Assembly: GCA_025455775.1 (NCBI GenBank)
Contig: JALOLT010000010.1
Span: 1-60,830, forward strand
Direction of reading: 5' to 3'
Length of the DNA stretch: 60,830 nucleotides
Source of the DNA: Fimbriimonadaceae bacterium
Lineage (GTDB): Bacteria; Armatimonadota; Fimbriimonadia; Fimbriimonadales; Fimbriimonadaceae
Of this stretch, positions 53,311-60,830 are shown piece by piece (the stretch's first letter is position 1; each line of letters opens with the position of its first letter). Position numbers and translations under genes: made by a program. The notes beneath the pieces were generated by a model. It saw only the letters and a program-made list of their open reading frames with translations, did not search any database and was not told the DNA's origin.

Positions 53311-54702
53311 CTATCTCCCCCGCCTTGGCGCGACCTGCCTGGGCTTAGACTTTCGAGTCGCTGCTTCGTACCGTCGGCGGTTCTCTTCCGCACTGAGTCG
53401 AAAATCGACCACTGGCTCTGGATAGCCCAACTTCGTTCGCTCTGGGACTGATGAAGAGTAAATTCGAAAGCCCCGAAGCGGGGAGAGTTCTGGCAGCCAC
53501 TTGTGGCTATAGGTGCCAGTGGGGTCGTAGTCTTTCGCTTGTTTGTCGAGGTTAAAAAGACGGAATTCTCTGGCATCATTCCCCACGCCAGCGGCATATT
53601 GCCAGTTCCCCCAGTTACTCGCTACGTCATAGTCCAGAAGCTGCTCTTCGAACCACATCGCCCCAAGTCGCCAATCAAGCCCCAGGTTTTTGGTGAAGAA
53701 GCTGGCAACGATCTGGCGTCCGCGATTGCTCATCCAGCCTGTCTCCTTTAGCTCCCTCATGTTGGCGTCAACCAACGGAAAGCCAGTGCGTCCCTCTTGC
53801 CACGCCTCCAGGAGACTCGATTCCCTGCGCCACTTGACCGCAAGACCCTGAATCCCTTGCGGGAGGAAGAGGGTGCGCCCCTCTTGAAATGCAACCCACC
53901 GAAAGAATTCTCGCCATAGGAGCTCGAACTTGAGCCAGTAGGTTGAATCGTTTTCGCCGTGGCATGACTCATAGTCTTCGATCCCCCGCAAAATCTGCTG
54001 AGGCGAGAGGCAGCCAAGGGAAAGCCAAGGGGAGAGCTTACTACTGTGATTCGCTTCAACCATGCCGTTTCTGGTGGCTTTGTACGTTCGGATCGCTCCA
54101 GAAGCAAGGTATTGCCGCAGGTGCGCTTGGCCACTCTCCTCCCCACCAGAAAAGACCATGATGCTCCGTTGATTTGGTGACGGTGTTTCAACCGGGAATA
54201 AGTCTGAGATAAGGCTAACGGGGGCTTGAGCGGCAACACGAATCGGTTTGCTGGATCGGATCGGTTCGACTAGGCGGCGAAAGGTGGTGAAGAGGGGCGG
54301 GAGCTGGGATTGGCGGAAGGAAAGAGTTCCCTTGGTGAAGAGCCCTCCGTCATCCACGAGCTTCAGGGCAAGCTTCAAACTGGCTTCCTCTTGCGATTCT
54401 TCGGTACCAGGCTCTTTGGGGCCAATGACTTCTCTTACCCTGAACCCTGAACTCCCAAGACGGGGAACAAGGCCCTCAGGTTGCTCTCGGATCAGGGGCA
54501 TGTTGAGCGCAGCGAGACTTTTCTGCAGTGAGTGGAGAGATTCCTGTCTGAATCGCTTCCGATGGGGGCCGGCTCTAAGATCGCTCTTGCTCTCTGAAAC
54601 CCAGGCGACGACCGGCAGGCCCATTCGGAGGGCTTCAGCAAGGACCGGATTATCTGAGACCCGGAGGTTGCGGCGAAACCAGACGACTACACAAGGAGAC
54701 AC
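53311..54702 (-). CDS. Cryptochrome/photolyase family protein (DASH-like)
   Basis: The 463-residue product begins with WFRRNLRVSDNPVL (photolyase domain) and has the FAD-binding C-terminal half: SSKLSPWLSLGCLSPQQI, WREFFRWVAFQ, TGFPLVDANMREL, TGWMSNRGRQIVASF and DYDVASNWGNWQY. The N-terminal and FAD signatures resemble CRY-DASH more than class I CPD photolyase. It repairs UV photoproducts using light, or signals blue light. Whether it repairs double-stranded DNA cannot be read here. Confidence 0.92.
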   Translation of the reverse strand: MSPCVVVWFRRNLRVSDNPVLAEALRMGLPVVAWVSESKSDLRAGPHRKRFRQESLHSLQKSLAALNMPLIREQPEGLVPRLGSSGFRVREVIGPKEPGTEESQEEASLKLALKLVDDGGLFTKGTLSFRQSQLPPLFTTFRRLVEPIRSSKPIRVAAQAPVSLISDLFPVETPSPNQRSIMVFSGGEESGQAHLRQYLASGAIRTYKATRNGMVEANHSSKLSPWLSLGCLSPQQILRGIEDYESCHGENDSTYWLKFELLWREFFRWVAFQEGRTLFLPQGIQGLAVKWRRESSLLEAWQEGRTGFPLVDANMRELKETGWMSNRGRQIVASFFTKNLGLDWRLGAMWFEEQLLDYDVASNWGNWQYAAGVGNDAREFRLFNLDKQAKDYDPTGTYSHKWLPELSPLRGFRIYSSSVPERTKLGYPEPVVDFRLSAEENRRRYEAATRKSKPRQVAPRRGR

Positions 54703-54787
54703 TTTGGTTTCTACGACCCGACACGTCCGTAGATCTGTGGGGGTAAGGCAATTGGGCTTGGCTCGCAGCTCCCCTGATTTGCTGAGT

Positions 54788-55126
54788 TCAGAAGTCCGTC
54801 ATTCGAACCAGGTAACGCCCTACCTTTGGCGATTGTTTGAGGCAGCCCTTTGGGTTGAGTAAAGGGTTTGCCACAGCACGTACATCCGCCAGGAAGGGCT
54901 GGAGCGTCATCCGCGAGAGGGGATGTATCGCCACCTCTGTGATGGCAGTGTTGGGTAGCAGAACTGGCGCTTGGAGGGACATCACAATCCACTTATCACC
55001 TTCTGAATCGTCGAACTCGGCAACTACTTTGCCGGTCAGGGTTGGAAGCAGGCAGTCCGACGACGGATTGGGTTCCAGATACACAAATTGTCCTGAAGAG
55101 GCTATCCGGTCTCGATAAGCACCCAT
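54788..55126 (-). CDS. Small hypothetical protein
   Basis: The 112-residue product is mainly beta strands with SDCLLPTLTGKVVAEFDDSE and DKWIVMSLQAP. I recognise no family. The ATG at 55126 begins MGAYRDRIASSGQF. A plus-strand frame of 93 codons overlaps it (54837-55118), but its composition is less protein-like. No signal peptide. It is a lone gene between photolyase and the 2TM gene. Confidence 0.6.
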   Translation of the reverse strand: MGAYRDRIASSGQFVYLEPNPSSDCLLPTLTGKVVAEFDDSEGDKWIVMSLQAPVLLPNTAITEVAIHPLSRMTLQPFLADVRAVANPLLNPKGCLKQSPKVGRYLVRMTDF

Positions 55127-55205
55127 GCTATGATGTGTTGGCTAGATGAGAACCTCTCATCCCTGGTGAAAACCAAATTTGCGGCCAAAAGAGCAAACGT
55201 TTATT

Positions 55206-55730
55206 TCAGTCGATCCTTGTTCCCGGTTCGGGACTACTTTTCTTGAGCCTGCGTCGCTTTTTCTTTTGCCACGAACGGAATTCTTCCTCTGCACTTTTGC
55301 TCAGGGGAGAAAAAGCCAGCGAGGCATGGATCCCGACCGCGATTCCCCAGAGGACGATGGGAATAAGACTTTCCACCCCAAGACTAGCGATGCCAACGAT
55401 GAACATGAAACCGACACTAACCACGAGCCACGTGTAGAAATGGCGAATCCAGGAGCCCTTGAGAAGCTTCCGGTATTCTCTGAGATCTTCCTCCTCGCCA
55501 TCCAGATCCTCGTCAAGTTCCTGATTTTCTTGGCCACGCAGACCAGTCCGTTTCTGGCGATATTCTTCTTCTGCATCTGCGACCTGCTCTGGTGAGATCC
55601 CTAACTCCAGGGCTGTTCGATTCAGCCTGTCTCTGAGAGCATAGGTCGAGTCGTGATCTTTGGCGATCGCGATCCGAAGAATCTCTTCAATATCTTGCTC
55701 TGACTGGAGATGGTCTTCCTGGGGTGCCAT
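55206..55730 (-). CDS. 2TM-domain membrane protein
   Basis: The 174-residue product has an N-terminal helical acidic part (QDIEEILRIAIAKDHD..., a SHOCT/DUF1707-like look), then RHFYTWLVVSVGFMFIVGIA and SLIPIVLWGIAVGIHASLAF, the two spans of the 2TM family, and a basic C-terminal tail (KKKRRRLKK). The function is unknown; such proteins sit in the inner membrane, often with regulators. The HTH-PAS regulator lies 69 bp upstream on the same strand. Confidence 0.8.
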   Translation of the reverse strand: MAPQEDHLQSEQDIEEILRIAIAKDHDSTYALRDRLNRTALELGISPEQVADAEEEYRQKRTGLRGQENQELDEDLDGEEEDLREYRKLLKGSWIRHFYTWLVVSVGFMFIVGIASLGVESLIPIVLWGIAVGIHASLAFSPLSKSAEEEFRSWQKKKRRRLKKSSPEPGTRID

Positions 55731-55799
55731 GCAACTCTTTCTATTTTAACCGAGCCTTGCTCTCGGCTGGGGGTGAGTTTGACGCGGCAAAACTACCCT

Positions 55800-56486
55800 C
55801 TAAGCCGGCCGAATGATCGCCACGAAACTCCATTCGCCAGCGGCTAGCACCTTGCGCACTTCGATAAAGACCTCAATTTCCTCACCGTCGGAGCGAAGAG
55901 CCGTCACAGTCCTCCCCATGCCAAGAATCCTCGCAGTGCCTGTTGCAACGTGGCGATCCACATAAATCTGGTGACGGCGACCCTGCGCGTCCGGCATCAA
56001 GACCTCCACCGAGCGGCCGATCACTTCCTCCGCCTTATAGCCAAAGATCTTCTCGGCACCCTGGCTGAACTCCTGCAGAACTCCGTTAGCCCCGATTGAT
56101 ACGACCCCCACATCCAAGAGTTCAAGGGTGGCTTTGTGCTGGGCCTCCGCCTTGGCGAGGTTCAATCCAACCTCGTGAAGCTCGGTCTGGATCACATTTT
56201 TAGTGCGGCTCAGTTTGTTCAGGTTCTGTTTGAGCAACTCCGCTTCTGCCTCAAGCTCCTTGAGTCGGCCCTCTGCCTTGATTCGAACCAGGCTGGAGGC
56301 AAGCTCGGCGCGGGAAGAGCCCTTTAGTTTGCGCCGGACGCGGTTCCAATAGGTGTTCAGGGTTCCTGTGCTGATCGAAAGACGAGCCGCAATTTCCTTA
56401 TCGGTCAGACCCTGGCACGAAAGATCAACGATTTGCTCCTCCCGGGGGGATAGGATTCGCGAACTACCTTCGTCAATCTGTTGCAT
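55800..56486 (-). CDS. Transcription regulator with N-terminal LuxR HTH and C-terminal PAS domain
   Basis: The 228 residues start with a LuxR-type HTH (LSPREEQIVDLSCQGLTDKE, then LNTYWNRVRRKLKG) at about 11-65, a coiled-coil linker (about 75-110), and a PAS domain at about 115-225 (LLDVGVVSIGANGVLQEFS, FGYKAEEVIGRSVEVLMPD). The order is the reverse of the usual sensor-then-HTH layout. It lies divergently upstream of cydA, so regulating cytochrome bd by a redox or ligand signal is a fair guess. No haem or flavin ligand can be assigned. Confidence 0.88.
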   Translation of the reverse strand: MQQIDEGSSRILSPREEQIVDLSCQGLTDKEIAARLSISTGTLNTYWNRVRRKLKGSSRAELASSLVRIKAEGRLKELEAEAELLKQNLNKLSRTKNVIQTELHEVGLNLAKAEAQHKATLELLDVGVVSIGANGVLQEFSQGAEKIFGYKAEEVIGRSVEVLMPDAQGRRHQIYVDRHVATGTARILGMGRTVTALRSDGEEIEVFIEVRKVLAAGEWSFVAIIRPA

Positions 56487-56648
56487 CCCTTACAATATAC
56501 CCTTCATTCGTCAGGTTATGTCATAAAAATTGATGACGGTAAGAATCGCGACTTGTAAGATTTCCTAACAAACGAAATAATGAACCTTACAAGCCGTATC
56601 GATCTGGGTGTTTGCAGTCCGCCCAGTCTGCGGCTTGAAGAATATAAC

Positions 56649-58025
56649 ATGAGCGTCGAACTACTGGCTCGATTTCAGTTTGCACTCACCATTGCGTTTC
56701 ACTACATTTTCCCTCCGATGAGTATCGGTCTGGGACTGCTTTTGGTGGTGCTGGAAGCGAGTTATCTCAAAACAAAATCCCCGGATCTCGAGAGAGCTGT
56801 CCGGTTCTGGATCAAGATCTTTGGTGTCATCTTCGCGATGGGGGTCGCGAGTGGCATCGTCATGGAATTCCAGTTCGGAACGAACTGGGCCGCCTATTCT
56901 CGCTTTGTCGGCGACGTCTTCGGGAGCGCGCTGGCCGCCGAGGGCGTCTTCGCTTTCTTCCTCGAATCTGGCTTCTTGGCGATTCTCGTTTTCGGGTGGA
57001 ACCGAGTCAAGCCATGGGTGCACATGCTCTCCACCGTCATGGTCGCGCTCGGAGCAACTTTCAGCGCAGTGTGGATCATTGTCGCGAACTCCTGGATGCA
57101 GACTCCTGCTGGATTCGAAATCGGGACTCACCATGGATCCCAGAAGGCACTGATCACAGATTTCTGGGCGATGGTATTCAACCCCTCTGCCATGGATCGT
57201 CTCAGCCATACAGTTTCGGCTGCATGGATCACTGGGGCATTCCTCATGATGAGTGTTGCTGCCTACTATCTGATCAAGAATAAGCACGTTGAGATCGCAA
57301 AGCCTTCGATGAAAGCTGGCTTAGCTCTGGCGGTGGTTGCGATCATCCTTCAGTTCGTCACTGGCCATTCGAGCGTCGGAGTCGTGGCGAAGCACCAACC
57401 CAGCAAACTAGCTGCCTTCGAAAACCACTGGGATTCCAGCAAGCCTCTCGACCTCGTCATCCTTGGCGTTCCCAAGGCAGGCGGCGGAAACAACGGACTC
57501 GTGATCCCTGGCGGTGGCTCGCTCCTCCTCTACGGGGATGCGACGAAGCCAGTGAAGGGCTTTGACCAGATTCCAGAGAACGAAAGGCCCCCGATCGCTG
57601 GGACCTACCACGCCTATCACGCGATGGTCATCATCGGAATCACTCTCTTTGGCTTGACTGCCATTACTGCCTTGCTCGCCCTGACCGGCAAGCTTTGGAC
57701 AGCGACTGGATGGCTCAAACTCCTGGTTCCTGCCGTCATCCTTCCTCATCTTGGCAACCAGCTCGGCTGGATTGCAGCGGAAGTGGGTCGCCAACCCTGG
57801 ATCGTCTGGGGCTTGATGCGAACCGACGATGGTATCAGCAAGGCGGTTAAGGGAGAGGCAGTTCTGACCTCCATCATCCTCTTTAGTGCTATCTACGGCC
57901 TGCTGTTCTACCTCTTCATCTATTTGATGGACAAGAAGATCAAGCAGGGTCCAGATCCTGCTCCGAGCGAGCGGCTCGATGGCCCGATGAAACTCGAACC
58001 CTTTAAGCCAGAGGTGAAAGCGTGA
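56649..58025 (+). CDS. cydA: Cytochrome bd ubiquinol oxidase subunit I
   Basis: CydA oxidises quinol and reduces O2 with high affinity in the inner membrane. The 458 residues start with SVELLARFQFALTIAFHYIF (haem His18), contain the Q-loop VVAKHQPSKLAAFE with Lys and Glu, and end with GRQPWIVWGLMRTDDG. The length is that of the short-Q-loop type. The start at 56649 is supported by homology; an ATG at 56580 adds 23 unlike residues. cydB overlaps by 4 bp. Confidence 0.96.
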   Translation: MSVELLARFQFALTIAFHYIFPPMSIGLGLLLVVLEASYLKTKSPDLERAVRFWIKIFGVIFAMGVASGIVMEFQFGTNWAAYSRFVGDVFGSALAAEGVFAFFLESGFLAILVFGWNRVKPWVHMLSTVMVALGATFSAVWIIVANSWMQTPAGFEIGTHHGSQKALITDFWAMVFNPSAMDRLSHTVSAAWITGAFLMMSVAAYYLIKNKHVEIAKPSMKAGLALAVVAIILQFVTGHSSVGVVAKHQPSKLAAFENHWDSSKPLDLVILGVPKAGGGNNGLVIPGGGSLLLYGDATKPVKGFDQIPENERPPIAGTYHAYHAMVIIGITLFGLTAITALLALTGKLWTATGWLKLLVPAVILPHLGNQLGWIAAEVGRQPWIVWGLMRTDDGISKAVKGEAVLTSIILFSAIYGLLFYLFIYLMDKKIKQGPDPAPSERLDGPMKLEPFKPEVKA

Positions 58026-59050
58026 TTGAACAACTAAACCTGCCTGTGATCTGGTACATCCTCATCGGCGTCCTCTTCGTTGGCTATGCAATTCTCGACG
58101 GCTTCGACCTTGGAACAGGGATGATTTTGCTGACGGTCAAGGGAGACCAAAAGCGTCGGATCCTCCTGAATGCGATCGGCCCTGTCTGGGATGGTAACGA
58201 AGTTTGGCTCCTTGTGGGAGGAGGTGCCCTGTTTGCTGCCTTTCCCGATGTCTACGCCACTGTCTTCTCTGGGTTCTATCTTCCCCTTGTCCTTCTCTTG
58301 GTCGGGTTGATTTTCCGCGCTGTCGCGATTGAGTTTCGCTCCCGAGAGGAAGGAACAAGGTGGCGCAACACCTGGGATATCAGTTTCAGCGTTGCGAGCT
58401 ACGTAATCACTCTTCTCCTGGGTGTGGCGATGGGCAACATGGTTGTGGGGATCCCGGTTGATGCGGCAAAGGAATACACAGGCGGGTTCTTCAACCTCCT
58501 CAACCCCTACGCTCTGGTTACAGGAATCACCACGATCGCTTTGTTTATGATGCACGGCACCATCTATTTGGTGATGAAAACTCAAGGTGAACTACAGGCA
58601 GAGATGAAGGCGCGAGTGAAGGGAGCGATGATCTTCTTTGGCGTGATGTTCGGGTTGGTCACGATGGCTACTTTGGTCTTCGTGCCGAACATGGCTGAAG
58701 TCATCCGATCGATGCCTTGGCTATTCCTGCTGCCGGTTGCTCTCCTGCTCTTTGCGGCGAATATCCCACGCGAGATCACAAAGGGCCGCGAGCTGATGGC
58801 GTTCCTCAGCAGCTGTGGCGTGATCGTCACTCTCCTCACCCTCTTTGGATTGGGTAAGTTCCCTGTCTTTGTGCCGTCCCTCACAGATCCGGCCTTTAGC
58901 CTGACCGTGATGAATACCCATTCGACCACAAAGACCCTCTCCATCATGTTCATCATCGCTCTCATCGGCGTTCCTTTTGTCCTGGCCTACACGGCTGCAA
59001 TCTATTGGGTCTTCCGAGGCAAGGTGAAAGAGGAACAATTGCACTACTAA
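58022..59050 (+). CDS. cydB: Cytochrome bd ubiquinol oxidase subunit II
   Basis: The 342-residue product has eight or nine membrane helices and CydB motifs: LFVGYAILDGFDLGTGMIL near the start, GPVWDGNEVWLLVGGGALFA, and a C-terminal SLTVMNTHSTTKTLSIMF. It forms the complex with CydA. The GTG start at 58022 overlaps the cydA stop. No cydX-like short gene is found before the terminator. Confidence 0.96.
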   Translation: MIEQLNLPVIWYILIGVLFVGYAILDGFDLGTGMILLTVKGDQKRRILLNAIGPVWDGNEVWLLVGGGALFAAFPDVYATVFSGFYLPLVLLLVGLIFRAVAIEFRSREEGTRWRNTWDISFSVASYVITLLLGVAMGNMVVGIPVDAAKEYTGGFFNLLNPYALVTGITTIALFMMHGTIYLVMKTQGELQAEMKARVKGAMIFFGVMFGLVTMATLVFVPNMAEVIRSMPWLFLLPVALLLFAANIPREITKGRELMAFLSSCGVIVTLLTLFGLGKFPVFVPSLTDPAFSLTVMNTHSTTKTLSIMFIIALIGVPFVLAYTAAIYWVFRGKVKEEQLHY

Positions 59051-59100
59051 CTTAGGCAAAGTCCCAGCGAGGACACGAACGACAAGGTCATAATGAATGT

Positions 59101-59134
59101 GCCGGGTTCGAGTGAGTTCGACCCGGCTCTTTTT
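59101..59134 (+). terminator. Terminator after cydAB
   Basis: GCCGGGT (59101-59107) pairs with ACCCGGC (59121-59127), extended by CGA/TCG inside, followed by TCTTTTT. It ends right before the ATG of the DEAD-box gene at 59135. Confidence 0.85.
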
Positions 59135-60310
59135 ATGTCAGTTGCGACCCCCCCCTCCACTTTTGAGAACCTTGGCTTGCCAAAGGCTGTCTTAGCTTTG
59201 GTAACCCAAGTTGGTTTCCACCACCCTACCCCCATCCAGGCGGAGGCTATTCCCCTCGCTCTTCGTGGAAATGACCTAATCGGTGTTGCACAGACAGGAA
59301 CTGGCAAGACTCTGGCCTTTGCCTTGCCCATGATTTCTAATTTGGCTAACGGAGAGGTTGGCCTGGTGTTGGCTCCGACGCGCGAACTGGCCCAGCAGAT
59401 CGAGGTGACCTTCCGAAAGCTCGGGGTCTCGACGGCCCTGTTGATTGGTGGGGCGGCAATGGGCCCCCAGCTTGGCCAACTGCGACGTCGCCCCCGTGTG
59501 ATCATCGCAACTCCTGGCCGGCTGATGGATCACCTGAGTCAGAACAATGTTTCTCTTGATTGGGTTGGGGTCGCGGTATTGGACGAAGCAGATCGAATGC
59601 TCGACATGGGTTTCGTGCCAGACATTCGAAAGATTTTGGCGAAGACTCCAGCCGGACGACAGACCCTCTTGTTCTCTGCCACCTTTGCTGGCGAAGTCGA
59701 AAGGCTCTCCCAAGAATTCCTGCAAGAACCAGTGAAAGTTGAGATTTCCCGCCAAGGAACCGCCGCCGAGCTCGTTGAACAAGAGATCCTCATTGTTGCC
59801 CACGAGGAAAAGCAAGAAGTTCTTGGCGATTTGCTCGACGACCACGATGGAAGCGTCTTGGTCTTCACCCGAACCAGATGGGGAGCCAAGAAGCTCGCGA
59901 AGCGAATTCACTCTATCGGCCACTCGGTCGCAGAGCTTCATTCTGATCGTACCCAGGCTCAGCGCACAGCTGCTCTCAACGGTTTCCGGACGGGGAACGT
60001 GAGAGTCCTTGTTGCAACCGACATCGCAGCCAGAGGGATCGACGTCAAGGAGATCGGTCTCGTCGTGAACTTCGACGTCCCAGAACATGCCGAGGACTAC
60101 GTCCACCGGATTGGTCGAACTGGCCGGGCAGGAAAGTCTGGCAAGGCGATAACCTTCGCTTGCCCCGACCAACGGAAGGATGTCCGCCAGATCGAGTCTT
60201 TGATCAAAGCCGAGTTGCCAGTGAGTGCTCACTCCCGCGCGAGTCTCGCTGAGAGCCCTGCTCCGCGACCGAAAGGTGGCGGGAAGCTCCGGTTCCGAAA
60301 GCGCCGCTAA
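59135..60310 (+). CDS. DEAD-box ATP-dependent RNA helicase, RhlE-like
   Basis: The 391 residues have all DEAD-box motifs: Q-motif HPTPIQAEAIP, I AQTGTGKT, Ia PTRELAQQ, Ib ATPGRL, II DEAD, III SAT, IV VFTRTRWGAK, V TDIAARGID, VI HRIGRTGRAG, and a short basic tail. It unwinds short RNA duplexes. The start at ATG 59135 (MSVATPPSTF) is used; the ATG at 59093 would encode the terminator hairpin as peptide. The ATG follows directly on the T-run, leaving no room for a normal ribosome-binding site after the hairpin. A family B element begins 9 bp after the stop. Confidence 0.95.
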   Translation: MSVATPPSTFENLGLPKAVLALVTQVGFHHPTPIQAEAIPLALRGNDLIGVAQTGTGKTLAFALPMISNLANGEVGLVLAPTRELAQQIEVTFRKLGVSTALLIGGAAMGPQLGQLRRRPRVIIATPGRLMDHLSQNNVSLDWVGVAVLDEADRMLDMGFVPDIRKILAKTPAGRQTLLFSATFAGEVERLSQEFLQEPVKVEISRQGTAAELVEQEILIVAHEEKQEVLGDLLDDHDGSVLVFTRTRWGAKKLAKRIHSIGHSVAELHSDRTQAQRTAALNGFRTGNVRVLVATDIAARGIDVKEIGLVVNFDVPEHAEDYVHRIGRTGRAGKSGKAITFACPDQRKDVRQIESLIKAELPVSAHSRASLAESPAPRPKGGGKLRFRKRR

Positions 60311-60319
60311 GGGATTTTT

Positions 60320-60392
60320 GGTCTGCCCGCCTCCCCGAGGCCACGCCCTCCCCGTCGCTGACGCTCCGGGGCTGCGCCTCGGCGACCAGACC
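60320..60392 (+). repeat. Structured intergenic element, family B copy 3
   Basis: The arms GGTCTG (60320-60325) and CAGACC (60387-60392) plus the inner GCC/GGC pairs bracket the family B core. The core is near identical to copy 2. Arm pairing is shorter than in copies 1 and 2, but again the sequence is unique to this copy. Confidence 0.7.
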
Positions 60393-60393
60393 C

Positions 60394-60447
60394 CTGGGAG
60401 GGTTGGCACTCGTTGCTGAGTCCGGCTTACCGGGAACCCCCTCCCAG
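60394..60447 (+). other. Hairpin element after family B copy 3
   Basis: CTGGGAGGG (60394-60402) pairs perfectly with CCCTCCCAG (60439-60447) around 36 nt that include GTTGCTGAGTCCGGCTTACC. It is the second structured module after a B element, as seen after B1 and B2. The 130 bp from here to 60578 are pyrimidine-rich with no gene I can support. Confidence 0.5.
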
Positions 60448-60578
60448 AGGATTAGGCCCCCTCAGACCCAACCCCTTTTCCTCCCGGAGGAGAGAAGGGA
60501 CTTTTCAGACTCAACTGCTGGTCTTTCAGAGTGAATCAAAGCCTCTCCCCCGAGTAAATGGTCTGTAAAACAAAGCAC

Positions 60579-60830
60579 TCACTGCCTTCTCGCCTTCGTC
60601 GAGCGGATAAAGGCGAAGACATCCTCAGCCAGCTGCGCATGACAACCCTGGTGGATGTACATCATATGGCCAGCCTCGTATTCCTTCGTCACAAAGTTCG
60701 TCTTCACAGCTTCCTGCTTCAATCCCATGTGATTCAGGGTGTAGTAGGTGGCGAAGTGAGGGGTGGCAAGGTCAAAGAAGCCAGAGGCCACAAAGACCTT
60801 CATAAATGGATTTTTATGAAGGGAAGATCG
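60579..60830 (-). CDS. C-terminal end of an S10-family serine carboxypeptidase (partial)
   Basis: The minus strand is open past the right edge; the 83 visible codons end at 60579. The segment KNPFMKVFVASGFFDLATPH, then TYYTLNHMGL and EYEAGHMMYIHQ, holds the catalytic Asp (FDLATP) and His (AGHMMYIH) of S10 peptidases; the nucleophile Ser would lie beyond the window. An ATG at 60803 is internal, not the start. Such proteins are usually secreted or periplasmic in bacteria. Confidence 0.85.
   Translation of the reverse strand, partial: RSSLHKNPFMKVFVASGFFDLATPHFATYYTLNHMGLKQEAVKTNFVTKEYEAGHMMYIHQGCHAQLAEDVFAFIRSTKARRQ

Noticed and set aside
56661-57287. 208-codon minus-strand frame
   Set aside because: Antisense to cydA and rich in His/Glu/Asp, typical of a shadow frame.
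1-60830. tRNA, rRNA, insertion sequence or CRISPR array
   Set aside because: No cloverleaf, transposase, terminal inverted repeat with target duplication, or regularly spaced repeat was seen on either strand.

Overview
This is a chromosomal segment of a diderm bacterium with about 50 genes packed on both strands and many 1-11 bp stop/start overlaps. A KDO transferase (waaA) implies lipopolysaccharide. A complete type IV pilus alignment operon (ExeA-like ATPase, small HTH protein, pilM-N-O-P-Q), cytochrome bd oxidase, a PFK with a lysine-type active site, paired periplasmic amidohydrolases and GH/M48 secreted enzymes together suggest an uncultured member of Armatimonadota (Fimbriimonadia-like). 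That placement is inference from gene content only; no rRNA or tRNA is present to test it.

Layout. 1-2460 (minus): N-terminal half of a SWIM/SNF2-type protein running off the left edge, then a galE that has lost its N-terminal third. At about 2440-2475 galE joins head-on to a plus-strand repeat protein that also lacks its N terminus, so this is a rearrangement or assembly breakpoint. 4.7-9.1 kb: response regulator, orphan Opp/Dpp ATPase, pfkA, DUF4332-like protein, mscL. 9.2-18.3 kb: secreted glycoside hydrolase, orphan CoA-transferase beta subunit, cytochrome c/PQQ-type sugar dehydrogenase fusion, two translationally coupled amidohydrolases. 18.4-26.5 kb: YciI and DoxX proteins, then two same-length M48 protease-TPR paralogues in divergent orientation around an esterase, a broken gene and structured repeats. 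26.5-30 kb: sugar-phosphate isomerase, purC, waaA. 29.9-33.4 kb: a vWA / PP2C / kinase signalling triad of the TerY-P type. 36.3-43.4 kb: pilus operon. 43.8-47.9 kb: an Ala-rich repeat lipoprotein and a Zn/Mn ABC uptake operon whose ATPase seems to start at AUA and whose last permease has lost its fused DtxR-like domain by a one-base frameshift. 47.9-60.8 kb: GH31 glucosidase, dipeptide epimerase, coaD, coiled-coil protein, crcB, photolyase, two small proteins, HTH-PAS regulator, cydAB, DEAD-box helicase and the C terminus of a serine carboxypeptidase running off the right edge.

The most interesting undescribed signal is non-coding. Two families of GC-rich structured elements (family A and family B, three copies each) lie 0-25 bp after the stop codons of plus-strand genes, except the third A copy, which follows a B copy. 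In both, a conserved core is bracketed by arms whose sequence differs completely between copies but stays self-complementary within each copy, i.e. covariation. All six copies have the same orientation relative to the upstream gene, and each B copy is followed by a second structured module. This looks like a family of 3'-UTR RNA elements or structured mobile repeats.
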